The notes under the pieces were generated by a model, which was given only the letters and a program-made list of their open reading frames with translations, was not told where the DNA came from and did no database searches. Below, piece by piece: positions 59,199 through 64,000 of a stretch of DNA of 64,000 nucleotides. The translations under genes and the position numbers were made by a program. Origin of the DNA: Sipunculus nudus (taxonomy: Eukaryota > Annelida > Sipuncula > Golfingiida > Sipunculidae); contig CM049313.1 in assembly GCA_026874595.1 (NCBI GenBank), positions 57,431,159 to 57,495,158 on the forward strand. The letters run 5' to 3'. Within the stretch, counting starts at the first letter, position 1. Each line of letters starts with the position of its first letter.

Positions 59199-59230
59199 CT
59201 GAAAAAAGGATAATTAATCTTTCAACACGT

Positions 59231-59503
59231 ATATGAGACAAAGGTATCTAAGATTTTTTGACAGTCAAACTTTCAGGCAGATTCTTCTAAACACTCCTGG
59301 GACAAATGCATAGATCTATGTATTCTGTGAATATTTGATTATAGATGGTGGCACCTGTCATGTGTATGAGAAAGCTATCCAAGATGGATGTGCCAAATTC
59401 TAGGCCAATACATTTAACCTCTCCTGAAATACAAGTGAGTTTCATCCAAAGTTTATGCTCAGATAAAAGCCACACAGAAACATTTGCAGATTTGCATTCT
59501 CAA
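59231..59503. repeat. Fragment of the 'caccagtcttg' repeat family
   Basis: It contains 'atagatggtggcacctgtca', 'gagaaagctatccaagatgg' and 'ctcctgaaatac', as in the copies near 40.7 and 50.6 kb. No gene is seen. Confidence 0.5.
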
Positions 59504-60560
59504 CAAGTGACTCATGGGCCATGACACTAAACTGAATTTGATATGTGCATGTATGTGATGCAGGCCTCAACGTTGATGTAATGATATGGTGAAAATGTTT
59601 AAAGAACCTCAAACAATGGGAAGAATGATTTCCTGAGTGCTCAAATCATGTGTTTTGCCAAAATCTAAAAGAATATATGTCAAAAGTGACCTACAGTATT
59701 TTGTGATTTCTGAGGATAATTGCCCTGAACTTCTGACTTGATGTTAGGTTAGAAGGTTCAAGTTCCAACTGTTAGTTATATATAGGATTTGTGCCTATCT
59801 GACCCTCACATTGCTAAAATTATATTTCTCACCACCCCCCCCCCCCCCCCACAGCTCTGTGACTTAATTTTGGATTCCAAGGAAATCTGCCCAATGCCCC
59901 TACTTCTGTATTTTACATTAGAAGGAAGTAAGTCCAACATTTAAGGTTAGTGTCCCTGCTGACTGTCTGGGGGTTCAAATTTATGTTTGGGCAAGCAGTT
60001 CACCAAATATGATGCACCATGCCAAATTTCAGGTTTCCATGGAGATTTGCCTAAAAATCTCCCTGGAAATTAGTTGTTAGCTCAAATCATGTTTTTGGCC
60101 AGTTGCTGGCAGAACATTGATCACTAGCACCTAATTTGGTCAGAACATCCCTGGATGTTAGTCGTTAGAAGGTTCCAAGCCTAACTGTTATGATCTATGA
60201 CCCTCTGTCTTTCATAGTGCTAAAATCATGGTTTTCTTCATAGCTTAAGAATATAGGTCACACTGACCTAAAGTTTATATATGGTTTAAGAAGACTTGCC
60301 TAGGACCTCTCTGGATGTACAGTTAGAAGTTTCCATGTCCGACAGATATGATTTGTGCCCTGATTACAGCCAGACACACTGCAAGACAGCCAGATGAATA
60401 AAGGACAACATCAGGCTGATCACTTGTCACTATGGCAGAGCTAAAAATGTGACCTGATAACAGCCTCAAAGGGTGCAAGACAGCCTGATGGACAAACGAC
60501 AACACTTGGGTGATCACTGTAGTTCAGGAGACTTAAATAAAGTCTTCTGAGCTAAAAATA
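59504..60560 (+). mobile_element. Composite element with ~155-bp type units
   Basis: It has a diverged head 'caagtgactcatgggccatg', interior units with 'aggtttccatggagatttgc' and 'agaaggttc.aagc', and a C-run (59835-59851). Two diverged tails lie near 60415-60450 and 60505-60560 ('gtgatcactgtagttcagga', 'cttctgagctaaaaatatga'). No protein is encoded. Confidence 0.55.
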
Positions 60561-61890
60561 TGAAAAAAAAATGCAAAAGATAATTTGCCAGCACTACCAG
60601 CCTTATTAAACTTCAGAAACTGTCCATCATTTTTTATATAAAAAATATCACAAACAGCTGTGAAAATGAAATGTGACCTATGGGTCAAGATGCTCAGCTG
60701 ACTCACACAACATTTTTGCCTTTTAATAATCACAACAGGAATTTTATTATCTGAAAGCCAAATTGAGATGTGATCTTGACCTTTGACCTTCTGACACAAA
60801 GTTAAGTTTTCTCCTTCAAATAATGGGTCATACACATGTAAAGACTGAATTCAATCATGACCAGAGGGGGTCATCCCTATATATTGTCAAGATCAGTATA
60901 TTACTATGTATGTCAGCAGTCTTTTGTTCAGGTATAGCATCTCTGTTAAACACCCATTTAAAAACTCAAAAGCTGTTTCTAATTCATATTAAAACCTATA
61001 CAGATAAAAGATCATTTACATTTAATAAAAGTTTTTACTGATGGTACTGTATATATTTAGGAAATTCCTAGTAATTTTCATAAATATAATATTTCTGCAT
61101 TTTGTTATTTTAAAATGTTAATGTATAATATTTTAAGCACTGAGTAACAGCAAGCAGCATCTCAGCAGGCTAATAAAAAACTGCAAGATAATATTTCAAA
61201 GCTTTTTATAGTTTCTCCTAAAACATGACGCGTTTCCTTCTATAACTTAAAACTGAATTTTTACTATTTTAATCAAGTGAAGAATTTAAATTTCACTTTT
61301 AAACAAGGAAAAACAAGGTAGATCAACAACCAAATTTTTTTTTTTTGATTGTCATGTTACTAAATGAAACTTTTTTTCAATTAAACTGATTTTGTTTATT
61401 TTCACATGACACATCGAACTGAAATTAACCAGACTAATAGTATTAAGTCCTTATGAATGAAGTCCGAATGTTCCGGGCCAGGTGTACTCCAATTAAATTA
61501 GATGTTCAGTTAAGCTTCGCGAAGTTATCAGTCATTCAGCTTTGTTGAATCAGTCGCTTAAGCATGATTCATTGTTTGTGGCTGATATTTGGCCCAAAAC
61601 TAGGTCAATTGAGATGTAAACAGATAATCAATGAATCTGTTCCTTTGGAAGGCATTGGTGGGATCAGTATATATTGGCAGTTTTAGCCTGTTCTAGGTCA
61701 GAATAACGCCCACCAATTACAATTCTAGACCTGCCTAGGTCCCTATAATTTTGTCAGATTCTGATCTTACTTCATCTTTAGAACACTGCTAGATTCCTAT
61801 AACGTTAATTAACTCTGTTTTACTCCTTGTATCTTATTTATTGGTGCTGCAATTATGATATAAGTGGATTTTCAGTGTCTGTTGAAGTTC
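60561..61890. other. No gene seen
   Basis: A diverged head-like sequence (60673) is present. The rest is AT-rich and unassigned. A slightly CpG-richer patch lies at about 61465-61530 ('gcttcgcgaag'). Confidence 0.45.
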
Positions 61891-62290
61891 TAAACTTTGT
61901 AATAACCTCTACAGAAAGTAATATCCGGTATGCTGGCTCCTGCTGTTCCAGAGATACTGTACGTGGGTTAATGTACTGATGAGCAATGACAAAAGAGGTC
62001 ACTGCGGGTGGCACCACCGATACCTTGATTTCAAATATGACTCATCATCAATCATGTGACCAACATTTGTATCAAATTTGGGGAAGCCAACATCTGAGAT
62101 TTTAATTGGCCAAATGACTAAGTACAGCTTGTGCCAAAATGCACCGTATTAGTAAGATTTGCACAAACTGACAATTAATTCTATAAAATATTGAATAAAT
62201 TGTATGGACAGTTTTGGAGAAGATTTAAAATTTTTTTTTAATTTTTCTTTGAAAACCCAAGTCAATGCAAATAGCTAAAAAAACAAGATG
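61891..62290 (+). repeat. Fragment of the 19.6/51.3 kb repeat family
   Basis: It carries 'ctgctgttccagagatact', 'gcgggtggcaccaccgatac', 'atatgactcat' and 'ttggggaagccaac'. It is truncated by the element starting at about 62313. Confidence 0.6.
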
Positions 62291-62312
62291 TGGACGGACA
62301 ATGGTCCTCAGA

Positions 62313-63557
62313 GGGCCCCGCGTTTCTACAAGTGCTGGACTAGTTTACACATGGGTGAAAAGTTAAGTAAAATTTGAAAAATATGACAAACAGAAACAGG
62401 TTTTTTATCCATATGCATGAGGGGGAAAAAATCCTACTGGATCAAATGATATTAAAGAAGATTTGTCTGAAATAATGTGTGCAATAGAAAATCACTGGAT
62501 GTAATCTGTTAGCCATATTTGAATTTGAGCCAGTCTGTAATTCAATAAGTCTGAAGCCCTCATAGGCACCAATGATCCCTGTGAAATTGGGAAAGCTGCA
62601 GCGAGTTGTTGTTAAGTTATTGTGTGCAAAAGAAAATCAGCCATCGGGCTGTGGCAGTCATATTGGAATTCCAACAGGTCTGTATTTCAACAGGTCTGGA
62701 TCCCTTATAGGTACCAATCATCCCTGTGAATTTGGGAAAGCTGCAGTAGGTTGTTGTTGAGTTATTGCACACGAAAGAAAATCAGGGATTGGGCTATGAG
62801 GGCCATATTAGAATTCCGACAAGTCTAATTCGATAGGTCTGGAGCCCTCATAGGTACCAATCAACCCTGTGAATTTTGGAAAGCTGCAGTAGGTTGTTGT
62901 TGAGTTATTGCACACGAAAGAAAATCAGCGATTGGGCTATGAGGGCCATATAAGAATTTCAACAAGTCTGTAATTCGATAGGTCTGGAGCCCTCATAGGT
63001 ACCAATCAACCCTGTGAATTTGGGAAAGCTGCAGTATGTTGTTGTTAAGTTATCATGCACAAAAGAAAATCAGCGATTGGGCTGTGGTGGCAATATTGGA
63101 AATTCGGACAAGTCTGTAATTCGATAGGTCTGGAGCCCTCAGAGGTGCCAATCATTCCTGTGAATTTGGGAAAGCTGCAGTATGTTGTTGTGGAGTTATC
63201 ATGCGAGAAAGAAAATCAGCTTTTGGGCTGTGGTGGCCATATTGGAATTTCGACAAGTCTGTAATTCAATAGGTCTGGAGCCCTCATAGGTGCCAATCAT
63301 TCCTGTGAATTTGGGAAAGCTGCAGTATGTTTTGTTGAGTTATCGCGCACGATAGAAAATCAGCGTTTCTGGCTGTAGTGGCCATATTGGAATTCTGACA
63401 AGTCTGTAATTTAATAGGTCTGGAGCCCTTATCGGTACCCATTAGTATGTTGATGTTGAGTTATCTTGCGCAAAAGAAAGTGTCACTGACAGAAGGAGGG
63501 ATTGACGGACTGACACGGTGATCACTATAGGGCAACCACTTGTCAAGCGGGGCCCTA
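62313..63557 (+). mobile_element. Element with GGGCCCCGC inverted ends and ~144-bp array
   Basis: The left end 'gggccccgcgtttctacaag' is matched in inverted orientation by the right end 'cttgtcaagcggggccc'. Inside are about six to seven tandem units of ~144 bp (the 'gaaagctgcag' landmark occurs at 62591, 62736, 62879 and so on), each with 'aaagaaaatcagc', 'ggccatat' and 'ataggtctggagccctcata'. The tail 'gatcactatagggcaaccac' resembles the end of the 2.6-4.4 kb array. Open frames at 62572 and 63055 are repeat read-through. Confidence 0.7.
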
Positions 63558-63751
63558 ATAAACTCAGTCCAACAGAGTTTTACAGTTGACTGATTTTTGC
63601 ATTAAATTTAGTGATGTCAGCTCCACCTCATTTTAAGATAGTATGGGTAACAAACAGATGGTGATTGATGGAGAATGCCACACCATCTTTTAAACTCACA
63701 GGCTCACTAAAACAATAAAGACAGAAGTTTCTCTAAATTATAAATACTTAC
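63558..63751. repeat. Short tail of the 'caccatc..ataa.ctcacagg' repeat
   Basis: 63590-63712 matches the terminal part of the 19.6/51.3 kb family ('actgatttttgcattaaatt', 'cacaccatctttt', 'actcacaggctcactaaa'). The final 40 bases are intron next to the COG8 exon. Confidence 0.5.
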
Positions 63752-63885
63752 ATCCTCAAAGATCTCTTTAGAACATTCTGCTGTCTGGATGAATGTCTTG
63801 TAGTTATGGATCGCCAAGTCTTGAGTCTGCTCAAGTATCTGAGTTCTCTGAGTTCTCTCTTCAGACAGACTGTCAGGCTCCCTTC
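63752..63885 (-). CDS. COG8 exon (conserved oligomeric Golgi complex subunit 8, N-terminal part)
   Basis: A 134-base minus-strand exon between 'gcatttacag' and 'gtaagtat', phase 2 in and 0 out. It encodes 44 residues, including [40 protein letters not shown] and IFED. The block LAxxNYKTFIxxAEC is a hallmark of the N-terminal helical region of COG8. COG8 is a lobe-B subunit of the COG tethering complex in retrograde vesicle traffic at the Golgi. Earlier exons would lie beyond the right edge. The later exons, which make up most of this ~600-residue protein, are not visible anywhere downstream in the window. This is either the start of a very long intron or a detached, duplicated exon. Confidence 0.75.
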
Positions 63886-64000
63886 CTGTAAATGCAAAGA
63901 GAACATTTGTAAATCTTATGATCTATGGAATATAAATCTTATGATGTATGGAATATAACACAGAACTTTGCATGGCAAATACTAAATAAATAGAACTTAG
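63886..64000. other. Intron upstream of the COG8 exon
   Basis: AT-rich, with a short repeat of 'aaatcttatgat.tatggaat'. No exon is seen before the window edge. Confidence 0.5.

Larger units (their letters stand above)
56700..59230 (-). repeat. Tandem triplication of an exon-bearing segment
   Basis: Three units share, in order: 'gaatgttggat.ctgtcc.tggagatt', 'aagtcc..gag.tgagagttttta', an (AT)n tract (units 1 and 3), 'aatgatcatctgaatgtaa', a donor-exon-acceptor block and 'gctcaaatgactta..gtcag..gagctaaaaa'. Unit 1 spans about 56750-57345, unit 2 about 57355-58870, and unit 3 about 58885-59230. Unit 2 is enlarged by a 'gacctctgacctcat' repeat (57411-57910) and by a further block (57956-58530). 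Confidence 0.7.

Overview
This is animal nuclear DNA: AT-rich, intron-bearing and dense in repeats. Typical GT/AG introns, lineage-type interspersed repeats with internal tandem arrays, an animal COG8 exon and a TNP2-like transposase point to a marine invertebrate. A mollusc, probably a bivalve, is my best guess, but that rests on repeat style and not on a diagnostic gene. There are no bacterial operons, rRNA genes or CRISPR arrays.

Four coding units can be supported. (1) A host-like gene on the minus strand runs from an ATG at 56110 to a stop at 11583. Its four exons (56074-56110, 54401-54451, 37424-37555, 11583-12652) join in a consistent reading phase to give 429 residues: a novel N-terminal part, a coiled coil, a Ser/Thr/Pro-rich repeat region and a basic tail. 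I do not recognise the family. (2) A roughly 13.7 kb DNA transposon (about 23010-36739) sits in its third intron. It carries a 971-residue TNP2/EnSpm(CACTA)-like transposase on the minus strand (25445-28360) and, divergently, a nine-exon gene on the plus strand (29297-35842, 588 residues). Inverted CCCATACA termini and minisatellites with a GCAACGTTGC core flank it at both ends. (3) A very young non-autonomous LTR retrotransposon (45147-48385) lies in the second intron. It has 708-bp LTRs that look almost identical, a CTTT target duplication, and a single 282-residue zinc-knuckle ORF with no pol. (4) At the right edge is one exon of COG8 (63752-63885, minus).

Between 56.7 and 59.2 kb a segment has been triplicated in tandem. 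Each copy carries the same small minus-strand exon with its splice signals; one copy is open, one is frameshifted and one has an in-frame stop. These lie between the COG8 exon and the ATG exon of the 429-residue gene.

Most of the rest is repeats. A prominent superfamily has a palindromic head (TGACCCATGGGTCA or TGGCCCATGGGCCA) and a tail hairpin ending CTGAGCTAAAA, and holds tandem arrays of about 155 or 335 bp. Related families carry 132-, 144- and 177-bp arrays. Several stretches show neither gene nor clear repeat and are listed as such.
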